The notes: generated by a model from the sequence alone, not told the origin. A stretch of 64,000 bases of DNA from Melioribacteraceae bacterium (GCA_021739765.1 JAIPBD010000001.1:310001-374000); one strand, 5' to 3'. Counted from the first letter of the stretch, positions 35,616 through 47,000 are shown. Translations and numbers: made by a program.

Positions 35616-36162
35616 CTGATTTCTCCTGTACTAAGTTTACATTAAATTTTATTGTTGAAAATTCCGCATTAACCTCTTCAAGATCAGTATCCAATTTTGT
35701 CTTGGATTTCCTGATCACCTCTACAAATCCTATTCCTCCACCTTTGCTCTCTTCTTCTTTTGGTGCTTTTAGGAGTTCTTTATAATGGGCTTTTAATTCA
35801 TCCTCGTTCAGTTCATTAAGAGTATCAATTCTACTTTTTAGAGCATTACCCTTAGCCGTCTTAATTTTGTTTGATGTATTAATTGAAATCCGTTCGGAAT
35901 CAAATTCAATTTCAATCGTACCTTTGCCAACTTCAGCACCATCAAAAAGGGTAATACGATCTGCGGAATAAAATCCAATATTTTGAACTAATTCATTAGA
36001 GCAGATAAAAGCTCTTTTGATTAACATTGGATTAAATTTCCCATCCAATTGTTCTCTTAATGTATCACCTATCTCCATTAAGATATTATGGGTAATTGGC
36101 CCGGAATAAAAAATCTTAGTTTTGCCGGTAATTTCTTCAGAAACACTAACTTTTTTGTTCAT
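35608..36162 (-). CDS. siaB: SiaB-like protein kinase (DUF6272)
   Basis: The 184-residue protein resembles SiaB: FYSGPITHNILMEIGDTLREQ at the start, then RAFICSNELVQNIGFYS, in which E-x-x-Q-N corresponds to the ATP-binding N box of this HATPase-related fold, and GGGIGFVEVIRKS, a glycine-rich loop later on. SiaB kinases phosphorylate the SiaC-type partner and so switch it off. The start has GGAAAG upstream. The coding region overlaps the siaC-like gene, as expected for a tightly balanced kinase-substrate pair, and lies 14 bases after the phosphatase gene. Confidence 0.85.
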   Translation of the reverse strand: MNKKVSVSEEITGKTKIFYSGPITHNILMEIGDTLREQLDGKFNPMLIKRAFICSNELVQNIGFYSADRITLFDGAEVGKGTIEIEFDSERISINTSNKIKTAKGNALKSRIDTLNELNEDELKAHYKELLKAPKEEESKGGGIGFVEVIRKSKTKLDTDLEEVNAEFSTIKFNVNLVQEKSDG

Positions 36163-36176
36163 CGCTACTTTCCAAT

Positions 36177-37346
36177 TTAAATTCTAATCCCTATTACTGT
36201 TACATCATCCCGCTGTGGTTCATCTCCTTTGAACTCGTCCAAACGAGAAATTAAGATTTCCTTCTGTTTGCTAAGATCATATTTGTGAATTTCTGTTATA
36301 ACTTCCCGAAACTGTCTGGTGCCGAATTTTTTCCCTTCAAAATTATTTTGATCGATGTAACCATCAGATAGAAAATAGAACATTGTCTCATTTTCTATAT
36401 TAATTATCTCGGTGGTAAATACTTTATCTTTTTTTATGTCCCCGATCGATTTCCGAGTACCTTTTACCTCAGTTAATTCACCATTAGTAAAATAAAAGAG
36501 GGGTCTGCCTGCTCCGGAATAACTTACTGTATTTTTCACGTTATCATAAACAATTAAGCCAAGATCCATACCATCCAAAGTTCCGGTATTAACATTTTTA
36601 TTCAACTCTTCAATTATATTCTTATCAAGCATATTTAAAATTTCGCCTGCGTCATCAACCCCAAATTTGTTCACGATATCATTCAATAAAGTGTTACCGA
36701 TCATCGACATAAAAGCACCGGGAACACCGTGACCGGTACAATCCACACAAGCAATTATTTTTTTACCGTATTTTTCAGCTGCCCAATAAAAATCACCACT
36801 CACAATATCTTTAGGTTTAAAAATGATAAAAGACTCTTTGAAGAGGGAAGCAATCACTTCATCAGTAGGAAGGATTGACGATTGAATTCTTTTGGCATAT
36901 TTGATGCTATCTGTTATATACCGGTTTCTTTCCTCCAATTGGATGTTTTGCTCGTTCATTATCTTTCGAGCTTTTTGGAGTTCAAGATGATTTTTTACTC
37001 GCGCTAACACTGAGGGCGGACTAATCGGTTTGGATATAAAATCGACGGCGCCCAATGACAATCCCTTGGTTTCATCTTCAATCGAATTTTTCGCGGTAAT
37101 AAATATTACGGGAATATCTTTCGTTTTAGGATCGGCTTTTAGTCTTTCGCAAACTTCATAACCATCCATTTCGGGCATCATTATATCGAGAAGAATAATA
37201 TCCGGTTGTGGTTCTTGTTGGGCTAGTTTGAGTGCAATTTTACCGTTTACAGCAGCCTTACGTTTAAATTCAGAAAGTACTTCAGAAAGCAGTTGAATGT
37301 TCTCCGGAGTATCGTCTACTATTAAAACAGATTGTTCATCATGCAC
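36177..37346 (-). CDS. Response regulator with PP2C (SpoIIE/RsbU-type) phosphatase output
   Basis: The 389-residue protein combines a receiver (1-120; LIVDDTPEN, IILLDIMMPEMDG, Lys in FISKPIS), a short coiled-coil linker (ERNRYITDSIKYAKRIQSSI), and a PP2C domain (about 180-389) with metal-binding motifs SGDFYW, CVDCTGHGVPGAFMSM, GMDLGL and FFLSDGYIDQ-like residues (FYFLSDGYID). It would be the functional partner of SiaB: SiaA in Pseudomonas is a membrane PP2C that dephosphorylates SiaC, whereas here the phosphatase is soluble and gated by phosphorylation of its receiver, probably by the adjacent histidine kinase. Confidence 0.92.
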   Translation of the reverse strand: MHDEQSVLIVDDTPENIQLLSEVLSEFKRKAAVNGKIALKLAQQEPQPDIILLDIMMPEMDGYEVCERLKADPKTKDIPVIFITAKNSIEDETKGLSLGAVDFISKPISPPSVLARVKNHLELQKARKIMNEQNIQLEERNRYITDSIKYAKRIQSSILPTDEVIASLFKESFIIFKPKDIVSGDFYWAAEKYGKKIIACVDCTGHGVPGAFMSMIGNTLLNDIVNKFGVDDAGEILNMLDKNIIEELNKNVNTGTLDGMDLGLIVYDNVKNTVSYSGAGRPLFYFTNGELTEVKGTRKSIGDIKKDKVFTTEIINIENETMFYFLSDGYIDQNNFEGKKFGTRQFREVITEIHKYDLSKQKEILISRLDEFKGDEPQRDDVTVIGIRI

Positions 37347-37438
37347 TTGTTTATTGTTCCTATTCTGTAAAAGTGTAAGGCTAAAAAATAATATAAATTT
37401 TTATAATAAACAGACGTTCAAGTATTTTAAATTGTTTA

Positions 37439-38851
37439 TTAGTTGCCGCCTAACCCAGAGTGCTTCAACGTAATACGAGATTGAAGTAACTTTAATTCTT
37501 CTATTGCCAAATCGAACTGATAATTCATAATTTCTTTCTTTATTTTTTTAATAGTTTCTTCACCCGGCAATATATTTTCAATTTCATCCGCAATTTTAAT
37601 TGAATCGGCATCATAATCTTCTAAGTGGGAACTAAGTTCATCTAATAATTTCTGAATAATCTCGAATTCAGTTTTCTCAATATCAAGTGTCGACGAGTTA
37701 TTTTCACTGAATTGAACAAGCTCAGATTCTTTAGAATGAAGATTGATTTCTATTTTGTCGTATATATCTACTTCAATAGGGATTTTAATTATAAATCGAC
37801 TACCCTCATTTATTTGACTTTCAATTTTTAAATCACCATCAATAATATCAAGATATTTGACACAAATTGCCAAACCGAGTCCGAGTCCGCCAAACTTGCG
37901 GGTGGATGAATCTTCCACTTGATAAAACATCGTTGTGATTTTATCCAACTTATCTTTGCTAATTCCAATTCCGGTATCCGATACTGCTATTTCCATGAAG
38001 ATTTTTTCATCTTCAATAATATCTTGCACTTTGACCTTTATAAAACCGCTGGAAGTAAACTTAAAAGCGTTTTCAAGAATATTTACCAATACTTTCTCCA
38101 AGATCAAGGAATTACTTTTAAGCCTTCGATTAATTTTGCCCTCTGAAGTAATCTCAAAGTGAATATTCTTATCCTCAGCCGATGTTTTGAATCTATCAAA
38201 AAATAAATGAAGGAAATTTTCAAAATTTACTTCGTGGATATCCGAACGGATTTTCCCGCCGTCAATCTTTGAATAATCAAGAATTTCATCAAACATTTTT
38301 AACAGATCATGTGATTCTTTAAGGATTTTATCCACTTGTTTTTTAGTATTGGCAGATTGAAGCGATGTACCTAGTTGATGGGAGGTTCCGATAATCGCGT
38401 TTAGTGGTGTTCTAATTTCATGACTTATTACGGAAATAAATTCGGCTTTAGATTTGTTGGCTTCTTTTAACTGATATGTTCGTTCTTCGATCTGCTTTTC
38501 GAGATATAGGTTTGTATGTTTTATTTTTTTTTCAATAATGAAAACGCGCGAAACCACCGGTATCCATTTCCAAAATCCCACAAAAAGTAAAATCCCACCC
38601 AGAGAGTACCCGACTACTTTTTCAAGTATTGCTTGTGCGGTTGTGTGACCAAAAATTATTAGGAATGAAAGTTCAGGGAATTGATCGGAGACATCTATTA
38701 CTGAGCCAAGTGCTAAAAGACCAAAACCGGCCAATAAATAATTCCAACCACTCTGTTTTTGCAGCTCAACTCTTTTGCCAATTCTCAATAAGAAAAAAAA
38801 CAAAATTGTAAGAAGAACTGCTCGAATTATTTCTAATACCAGAATTAACAT
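37439..38851 (-). CDS. Membrane sensor histidine kinase heading the SiaBC/AAA+ operon
   Basis: A 470-residue protein with three membrane helices near the N-terminus (about 3-22, 38-55 and 75-98), a coiled-coil linker, a HisKA domain (ISVISHEIRTPLNAIIG; His near 144), and an HATPase domain (NILENAFKFTSSG, DTGIGIS, FGGLGLGLAI). It has no receiver or HPt, so the separate receivers downstream in the operon (REC-PP2C, lone REC, REC-cyclase) are its natural targets. After the ATPase it carries a C-terminal helical tail of about 75 residues (LLDELSSHLEDYDADS then NYQFDLAIEELKLL), which resembles the tail of the four hybrid kinases upstream. The gap to the phosphatase gene is 92 bases. Confidence 0.9.
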   Translation of the reverse strand: MLILVLEIIRAVLLTILFFFLLRIGKRVELQKQSGWNYLLAGFGLLALGSVIDVSDQFPELSFLIIFGHTTAQAILEKVVGYSLGGILLFVGFWKWIPVVSRVFIIEKKIKHTNLYLEKQIEERTYQLKEANKSKAEFISVISHEIRTPLNAIIGTSHQLGTSLQSANTKKQVDKILKESHDLLKMFDEILDYSKIDGGKIRSDIHEVNFENFLHLFFDRFKTSAEDKNIHFEITSEGKINRRLKSNSLILEKVLVNILENAFKFTSSGFIKVKVQDIIEDEKIFMEIAVSDTGIGISKDKLDKITTMFYQVEDSSTRKFGGLGLGLAICVKYLDIIDGDLKIESQINEGSRFIIKIPIEVDIYDKIEINLHSKESELVQFSENNSSTLDIEKTEFEIIQKLLDELSSHLEDYDADSIKIADEIENILPGEETIKKIKKEIMNYQFDLAIEELKLLQSRITLKHSGLGGN

Positions 38852-38887
38852 TTCATATCAAATATACATCTATTACCAAAAATAATT

Positions 38888-41800
38888 TTATAATTTCTGA
38901 TCATGCACAATGATTTCCACAATTTCCGTTGCTCCATCAAAATCATAAGCATCAATAGTGTCTTTAAGTTTTTGTGATTCTTTTTGGTGTCCGGGAATTG
39001 GATGTATCTCAAGTATCAGATTTTGAGCTTCTGGATCAAAGTTCTCAAGCATCTCTTTTAACTTCGCGAGTTTTTCTTTCAATTCGTCTTCACTTATCTC
39101 AACTTCTGCTTTTGATTCATTCTCAATTACTTTTTCCCTTACTTGCTTCAAGATAGGGGATAGGAAAGTGTCGAGTTCAGATAGAATTTTATCAATGTTC
39201 TCAAGTTTTTTATCGATAAAAAATTTCTCCAACTCTTTAACTTTTTCATGAAGTTCAATTGCACCAATATTGCCGGTAACGCCTTTAAGAGTATGCATCA
39301 ATCGGTGATCTGTTTCGTAATCTTTTTCTTCAACTTTTTGTTTCAGTTCTTCAATAATGTTTACATTTCCTTTGTAGAACTTCTCGAGCAGCGAACGGTA
39401 GAGTTTCTTATTACCTCCAACACGAGAAATACCATTACTTGTATTAATTCCGGTGATATCGGGGAATGATTCATCGAGATTATGATCTAATTCTGTGTCT
39501 TCAATAATTTGTTTAGCTGAGTATTTTTCCGACTCAGGCTTTACTGTCTTTTCTAAACCATGTTCGACCGACAAAGGAGGAATCCATCTAACTAAAGCAC
39601 CAAAAGCCGCATCGGGATCTATAGGTTTGGTGACAAAATCCGTCATTCCGACTTTCAAACATTTTTCTTTAACACCGGTTACGGCATCCGCTGTCAGACC
39701 GACAATCGGTAAGTTTTTGTATTGATCAAGTTTTCGGATCTCTTCAGTCGCCTTGTATCCATCCATAACCGGCATCTGGATATCCATAAAAACGAGATTG
39801 TATTTTGAGGGCACTCCCGATTCTTTAATCTTCTCTAATGCAATTTGACCGTTGTTTGCAAGCTCGATAATAAAACCTTCACTTTCGAATAATTCTCTCG
39901 CCACCTGCTGATTGATCTCATTATCCTCAACGATTAGAAGCTTAGCTCCTTTAATTTTTTTGAGCTCGGTTGCATATTTTTTCCCTCGTTTATCTGAGAT
40001 AAAATCTTTGCTTATTTCCTTCCCAAACACGTGCATAATTGTATTGTAAAGTGCCGAGGATGAGACAGGTTTGGTTAAAATTTTATCAACATATATTAAT
40101 TGATCGGGGTCCAATTCTTGTTCAAGATTATTTTTGCCGGTTAACAAAATTACTTTTGCTGATTTTAGCTCGTCACGCATCTTAATTCGTTTTGCCAGAA
40201 TGATGCCTTCATCATCCTTGATATAATCATCGATTATGAAAAGATCTATTTCTTTCTTATTTCGTTCTAATATTTGAATTAGTTTAGAGCTTCTATCCGA
40301 TTGAAAAACATTGAAACCAAATTTTTCCAGATATTCAGCAATTATTGATTGAGAATAAATATTATCATCGCAAATAAATGCGTTATTGCCTATAAGGTCG
40401 GGACTAATTAGGAGTTCGCGTTCGGGTTGTTTTTCTTGAATTTTCAGATCGAGTGTGAAACCAAATATACTTCCTCTTCCGGCATTGCTTTTTACCGAAG
40501 TTTCGCCTCCCATCAACTCAACTAATTTTTTAGAAATTGCCAATCCTAAACCGGTTCCACCATATTTACGTGTTGTGGATGAATCCGCTTGTTGAAATTC
40601 TTTGAACAGATTCTTTTGCTGTTCTTCTGTTAAGCCAATTCCCGAATCTTGAACGGAAAATTCAAGTTTTACATTTTTGCCCGAAATGTTCTTAACTTCG
40701 GCTCTGATAATAATTTCACCCTCATTGGTGAATTTGACCGCGTTGCTGGCGAAAATTGTTAAAACTTGACCGATTCTCAGCGGATCACCGATTAGTAAAC
40801 GCGGAACGTCATCCGAAATATAAACCAGGAATTCGAGGTCTTTTTCTATGGCTTTTTGTGCGTTGAAACCCGTTACGGTATCAAAAACTTGCTCAATATT
40901 AAATTCGATATTTTCTATCTCCAGCTTACCGGCTTCAATTTTGGAGAAATCGAGTATGTCGTTTATAATTCCAAGAAGCGTGTTTGCCGAGCGATCGATT
41001 TTTACAAGGTAATCTTGTTGTTTTGTAGTTAAATCTGTTTTTAATGCCAAATTGGAAAATCCTATTATCGCGTTCATCGGAGTTCGGATTTCGTGGGACA
41101 TAGTTGCGAGGAATTGACTTTTTGTAAGGGTTGCTTCTTCAGCCAATTCTTTGGCTTTTCTCAATTCTGCTTCACTATTTTTTCGATCGGTTATATCAAG
41201 AGTAATACCGACAACTCGTTTGATTCTACCTTCCTTTGTTCTTTCGAGGATTTTGCCTTTAGTAAGCAGCCAGCGTTTTGGATTTTGGTTACGATCTATT
41301 GTGCGGTACTCATGCGAATACTCATTAATTTCATTGTTAATATATTTATTGAATTTAGCCGACATTTCTTCAAAATCTTCGTCAGCTATGTTCTTTTTAA
41401 AATCATCTTGTTTTAGTGGATTATAGCTGAATTCCATATCATGCAGACGGTAATTGATTTCATTCCAAATTGATTCTTCTTCCAAAAGATTTGAATCCCA
41501 CAAACCGATTTCGGCCCCTTCGAGAGTCAATTCCAACCGTTTTCTATTTTCATCAAGAGCTTCTTCCATTTTCATACGATCGGTCATATCCACAAACGCG
41601 GAGACATATTTAGTACCGATGACGGAGGAGGAGGATTCCATTATTTTTTTTACTCCATCTTTGCTTGTGATGGTGATGTTAAACGGACGGAATTGTTTGT
41701 TTTTGAATGCAAATTTTTGTCTTTCATTCCACTGATTTATCACTTCTTCGCGGTATTTGGGATCAGGAAAAGCAGCTTTACGCCATTGTTCAATATTTTC

Positions 41801-43918
41801 AGTATCCTTTAATGTGTAACCCAGAATTTCTATAAACTTATCGTTCACGAACACAATTTTACCTTGCTCTTCAACCGTAACGGGAACGGGGGATTTTTGC
41901 AAGATTGCCATATTTTGTCGAAGCGCATTATTAAGATCTTTAGTTCTTTCACCAACTTTTTCCTCAAGCTCCGTATTAATTGCTTTCATTCTTTCATCGG
42001 CTTTTTTACGTTGATAAAAACCGGAGATTGAACGGGACACATTTTCGAGTAGCTGAATTTCCTCTTTTAGGAAGAGTCCTTTGGCTTTCTTTTTCTTTTC
42101 GCTGTAAACTACGGTGATTGAACCTTTGATTTCTTTTCCAATAAAAATCGGTTGTGATAATTTCCATTCGGAATTCTTGAATAGGTCAAAATCATTTGAT
42201 TGGTAGACTTTTCCCAAAAACTGAATCTCTGAGTAAGCGACTTCCGCCGATTGGAAAGCGGGTGGAATGGTTTCAACTACTTGATGTAGTATTTGGTCAA
42301 TATCTTTTTCAATAGCGGTTGTGATTTTTGAAACGTGGTTCAAACACGTCAATTCTTTCATTCTTTCACCGATTGAATCGAGCAATTTTTCTCTTTCGCG
42401 CTCCGCTATTTTGTTATCGGTTATGTCAATAGTTACACCAATTATTTTAACCGGTTTACCGGATTCGTCATTCACAAGACTGGCACGAGATGTAAAGTAT
42501 TTAATTCTTCCTTTCTCTGGATTAGAACGAAACTCAACAACATAGGGGACATTCTTTTCAATTGTTGATTTTATCGCATTTTTAATTTTATCGCGATCTT
42601 CAGGGTGAACATAGTCGAGAAATGATTCGTTGTTGAAATTGAAATCCGCTGTTTTTATTCCAAGAAGTTCTAAAGTAAATTCGTCCTGATAATTTTTCAT
42701 CGTGTTGATGTTCGTTTCCCAGGTTCCGATTCCTCCTGTCTTTAAAGCTAATTTCAATCTTGCTTCGCTGTCTTTTATTTTCTCTTCTCTAATCTCAATT
42801 TCTTTGCCGACTTTATTAAAAGTTGAAAACAAATCTTGGACTTCATCATTCGAGTTCTTCACTTCGATCTCTTGATAGTTGCCCTCTCCGAAGCGATTAA
42901 TCAGTGTTCTTAATGATCTGAGCGGTCTGGAAATTCTTCTGGAGAATGTGAACAGACCTACTGTTAAAAGTACAAAAGCCAGAATAACCGAGTAAAGAAT
43001 TGTACGTATCAATTGATTTAAATCAGCAAAAGCATCATCCTCACTAAGTGAGGCGGAAATACTCCAATTCGTTGACTTAATCGGGGCGTAAAAGGCAAGC
43101 CGGTTAATTCCTTCACCACTGTCATACAATACCATTGTTCCGGAATTCCCGGCGATCATTTCTTCGCCGATTTTTTTTTGTAATTCGGGGTCCATTCCGG
43201 AATCTTCAAGAGTTAATATATTGTCTCTTAAAATCCGTGCTTTGGAAGGGTGATAGATAAACTGCCCGGTTCCGGAAATAATTACAAAACCGAAAGATTC
43301 ATACTCTGTGAACTTATCGACTAAAATACCGGAAAGTGGTTCCAGAGAAATATCAATTGTTAGAATTGCGATTATTTTGCCGTCTACTTTTACCGGTGTT
43401 GCAAAAGTAACCATCTTGATATTGCCCGCACCGGGCGCGTAGTAAGGTTCTATCCAAACCGGATTACCTTGTTTTAATGGTTTATTAAACCAATCCCATT
43501 CCGGCTCTGTGTAATCATACTGTAACTCAACGGTTTTAGTTGAGTCGCCAGATCGCAAAACAAAAGGGGCGTAAAGCGGTTTATTTTTGTACTCCCGGGG
43601 AAGGAAAGCCAAGCATGAACCGAATATAAACGGATCAGATTCAAGGTTTCGTTTGAGTATTTGATTTATCTCGGACTCGGTTAGAACATCATGCAGTACA
43701 AATTCCTGAGAAGAAATTTCAGCTATTTTTTGATATAATCTTAGTTTGCTGTCGATGCTTTCGGCGTACTCCTCGGCTACACGAATCATTTTTTCTTCGA
43801 AATTTTTCTTTACAAAGTCTGAACCGACAAATACAACATACGATAATTGCACAGTGTAGATCAGTGCAATTGGAATTATTAGAAAAATTAAAAATTTTTT
43901 AGTAAGCGAAAGACGCAT
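38888..43918 (-). CDS. Cache-PAS hybrid histidine kinase with two receivers and HPt
   Basis: The 1676-residue protein has a membrane helix (7-29), a periplasmic dCache domain (about 35-295), a second helix (about 300-325) and HAMP (about 328-380). Next come a PAS domain (about 385-505), a GAF-like region (510-640) and two more PAS domains (to about 915). The kinase core is HisKA ([15 protein letters not shown]; His near 941) plus HATPase. Then follow REC1 (about 1176-1298), REC2 (about 1324-1446; [12 protein letters not shown]), an HPt (HTLKG, His near 1541) and a helical tail. REC1 keeps its Asp (LFIIDDYIKDDEG) but has lost the usual MP-DG surround. GAGGGG precedes the start. It is a full internal phosphorelay whose end target is not in the protein. 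Confidence 0.93.
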   Translation of the reverse strand: MRLSLTKKFLIFLIIPIALIYTVQLSYVVFVGSDFVKKNFEEKMIRVAEEYAESIDSKLRLYQKIAEISSQEFVLHDVLTESEINQILKRNLESDPFIFGSCLAFLPREYKNKPLYAPFVLRSGDSTKTVELQYDYTEPEWDWFNKPLKQGNPVWIEPYYAPGAGNIKMVTFATPVKVDGKIIAILTIDISLEPLSGILVDKFTEYESFGFVIISGTGQFIYHPSKARILRDNILTLEDSGMDPELQKKIGEEMIAGNSGTMVLYDSGEGINRLAFYAPIKSTNWSISASLSEDDAFADLNQLIRTILYSVILAFVLLTVGLFTFSRRISRPLRSLRTLINRFGEGNYQEIEVKNSNDEVQDLFSTFNKVGKEIEIREEKIKDSEARLKLALKTGGIGTWETNINTMKNYQDEFTLELLGIKTADFNFNNESFLDYVHPEDRDKIKNAIKSTIEKNVPYVVEFRSNPEKGRIKYFTSRASLVNDESGKPVKIIGVTIDITDNKIAEREREKLLDSIGERMKELTCLNHVSKITTAIEKDIDQILHQVVETIPPAFQSAEVAYSEIQFLGKVYQSNDFDLFKNSEWKLSQPIFIGKEIKGSITVVYSEKKKKAKGLFLKEEIQLLENVSRSISGFYQRKKADERMKAINTELEEKVGERTKDLNNALRQNMAILQKSPVPVTVEEQGKIVFVNDKFIEILGYTLKDTENIEQWRKAAFPDPKYREEVINQWNERQKFAFKNKQFRPFNITITSKDGVKKIMESSSSVIGTKYVSAFVDMTDRMKMEEALDENRKRLELTLEGAEIGLWDSNLLEEESIWNEINYRLHDMEFSYNPLKQDDFKKNIADEDFEEMSAKFNKYINNEINEYSHEYRTIDRNQNPKRWLLTKGKILERTKEGRIKRVVGITLDITDRKNSEAELRKAKELAEEATLTKSQFLATMSHEIRTPMNAIIGFSNLALKTDLTTKQQDYLVKIDRSANTLLGIINDILDFSKIEAGKLEIENIEFNIEQVFDTVTGFNAQKAIEKDLEFLVYISDDVPRLLIGDPLRIGQVLTIFASNAVKFTNEGEIIIRAEVKNISGKNVKLEFSVQDSGIGLTEEQQKNLFKEFQQADSSTTRKYGGTGLGLAISKKLVELMGGETSVKSNAGRGSIFGFTLDLKIQEKQPERELLISPDLIGNNAFICDDNIYSQSIIAEYLEKFGFNVFQSDRSSKLIQILERNKKEIDLFIIDDYIKDDEGIILAKRIKMRDELKSAKVILLTGKNNLEQELDPDQLIYVDKILTKPVSSSALYNTIMHVFGKEISKDFISDKRGKKYATELKKIKGAKLLIVEDNEINQQVARELFESEGFIIELANNGQIALEKIKESGVPSKYNLVFMDIQMPVMDGYKATEEIRKLDQYKNLPIVGLTADAVTGVKEKCLKVGMTDFVTKPIDPDAAFGALVRWIPPLSVEHGLEKTVKPESEKYSAKQIIEDTELDHNLDESFPDITGINTSNGISRVGGNKKLYRSLLEKFYKGNVNIIEELKQKVEEKDYETDHRLMHTLKGVTGNIGAIELHEKVKELEKFFIDKKLENIDKILSELDTFLSPILKQVREKVIENESKAEVEISEDELKEKLAKLKEMLENFDPEAQNLILEIHPIPGHQKESQKLKDTIDAYDFDGATEIVEIIVHDQKL

Positions 43919-44037
43919 TAATTCCCCTCGCGTGTTTTAAATTAATGCCTGACAAAAAGAAAATTGTTATCAGGTTGGATTATTGTTAATCAAAATAAAA
44001 TAATCAATTATTAAGTTATTATAAAATAAGAATGATT

Positions 44038-47000
44038 CTAAAGATTGATTATCTTTTTCAAAATTATTGATGCCGCTTCAAAATCATATCTATCAATCGT
44101 TTCTTTCAGCCTGGCGGATTGTTCTTCGTGCTCACTAATAGGGTGAAGCTCTGTTATCAAGTTTTGAGAAGCGGGATCGAAATTCGCCAGCATTTCTTGA
44201 AGTCGGATTAATTTATTATTCAGTTCACCCGTGCTTAGATTCCTAAATTTAGTATGTTTAATACATGATATTTTCAACTCAACTTCATTTAGAATCGGTG
44301 AAAGGTTTTGATCGATTTCACCCAAAATATGATCAATGTTGTTTAATTCTCTTTCTTTAAAAAAGTGCTCAATTTCTTTAATCTTTTCATGTAGATTTAT
44401 GGCGCCAATGTTTCCCGAAACGCCTTTTAATGTGTGGACCATTCTATGAGCAGTTTCAAAATCATTTTCTTGAATTTTATTTCGAAGTTCAGTAATAATA
44501 TTTTTATTTGCCTTGTGAAATTTCTCGAGTAACGAGATATACAGTTTTTTATTTCCGGCAACTCTCGCTAAACCATCCTCAATGTCAATTCCATCAAGAA
44601 GCGGAATTATCAAATCAGAATTTTCTGGATTCATCGCTCCGTTTTCTCTCGTTGCCTCAGTTTGATTTTCCTCCTCTGTAATCAAATTATTGTTTCGATT
44701 AATCGAATCCGGATTAATCCATTTTACGAGAACTTCAAAAGCCGCATCGGGATCAATTGGTTTTGTGACAAAATCCATCATTCCTACTCTGATGCATTTT
44801 TCTTTAACGCCTTTCATAACATCGGCAGTGAGTCCCACGATAGGGAGGGTTTTATAGTCATCTAATTTTCTGATCTCCTCGGTAGCTGTAAATCCGTCCA
44901 TTTCAGGCATTTGGATATCCATAAAAACAAAATCATATTTGGATGGCACACCCGAGTTTTTCACCATTTCCAAACCGATCTTTCCATTTTCAGCAACCTC
45001 TACATTAAAACCTTCCCCTTTCAAAAGTTCAGTAGCGACTTGTTGATTAATCTCATTGTCTTCAACTATTAAAATTCTTGCTCCTTTTAGTTCTCTCAAA
45101 GCCTCTTTGTGCTTTATTCCTTTTTCTCTCCTTTTATTAGAAGCAAATTCTTTGCCGAAAACTTCCATGATTTTATCATACATCGAAGAAGGGGAGACCG
45201 GTTTGGATAAAATTCCATCAATTGATGCGAGTAAATTATCCCCACCGATTTCAGTTTTACCGTACGGCACGAGTAAAATTATTTTTTTTACTTGAAGAGC
45301 CGGATCATTTTCTATTTCGGCGATTGTCTCCAACCCATCCATATCCGGGTTATCCAAATTTATAATCAGTAAGTCGAATTGGTTAACCAAGTTTTTACGC
45401 ATTTCCCAAATTGCTTTTTCCCCGGTGTTTACTTGGGTTACGTTGAAATTGAATTTTTCTAAAACTTCAGCCATTATAGCTTGGGCGACCAAGTTATTCT
45501 CACAAATAAGTACTTTCAAACTTTTGAGCTCGTCGCTAATTTCCGGTAAGCCGTTCGAAATATTTTTCTGGATTATGAATTCAGCTATAAAATAGAAAGT
45601 TGTACCTTTGCCTGGTTTGCTTTCAGCCAAAACATCGCCGCTCATCAAGTTTGCCAACCGTTTTGAGATTGAAAGTCCCAATCCGGTACCTCCATATTTT
45701 CTGGTAGTGGATGTATCGGCTTGTTGAAATGCGGTGAATAACTTTTTCAGTTGAGCTGAAGTCATTCCGATGCCAGTATCTTGAACCGAAAATTTCAGCT
45801 TGATTTTTTCATTATCCCTGGCGACGGTCTCAACCGATAAAATTACTTCACCCGCATTGGTAAACTTAATGGCGTTGCTGCAAAGATTGGTTAATATCTG
45901 ACTGATTCGAAGCGGATCGCCAATTAATTCGGATGGGATTTCATGATTTACATGTACGATAAATTCTAAATTTTTATCAAACGCTTTTTGGGCATTGAAA
46001 GCAATTACAGTATCCAGCACTTGCTCTATGTTGAAACGAACTTTTTCTATTTCCAACTTACCGGCTTCAATTTTGGAGAAATCGAGTATGTCATTAATTA
46101 TTCCGAGAAGCGAGTTGGCGGAACGGTCTACTTTTTCGAGATAGTCCCTTTGCTTGATGTCAAGATCGGTTTTTAACGCAAGGTTTGTTAAACCAATAAT
46201 CGCGTTCATTGGTGTGCGAATTTCGTGGGACATCACTGCAAGGAACTGACTTTTAGCTTTTGAAGCATTTTCAGCAATTTCCTTCGCGTTTTCCAACTCC
46301 TTGGTTCTTTCGATTACCTTCCGTTCTAAATCTTCATTTAAGTCTTCAATTTCTTTTAATACCTTATTTTTCTGATCTTCCCTTACTTGAATAAACTCGA
46401 ATAGAAGATTGAATCTTCTGTAAAGTTCAGTTATTTCATCGTCGCCACGAGGTTTAACCCTAATCGTAAAATCATTGTTATTGGCGATCATGCTTGTAAC
46501 ATTCGCAAGCTGCGTTATTGGTCCGGAAATTATTCTTTGAAAGTAAATTGTGAGTAAAAGCGCGACGACAACCGATGTCAGCAAAATTAAAATCATTATC
46601 AATATTCGAATTCGAATTTCACTATCCAGTTCGTCAGTTGAAACATGAAGATAAATCGATCCGTAATTTTCATTTTCGAAATTAATCGGATAAACAACTA
46701 CCAAATAATCATCAACAAATTCGGTAGATTTATTTTTAATGGATTGCGGAGGATCAATTTTATTATTTTCGTCCCTATGAAATGAAGCAACAACGTTTCC
46801 GGTGATACCAAAAACAAACGCGCCGGTAATGTTTGGAACAGAGTTTAATTTTGTTAAAATTTGATCGATTTCGTTTGTGTATTCGAATAAAAGCGGGGCA
46901 GAGCAATATTCAGCAATAAGTGTGGCATTAATAATTGAACTTTCTTTTAAATTCATTTTGTAGTTCTCAATATCCCAGATTAGATTTATCGCTAAAGCAA

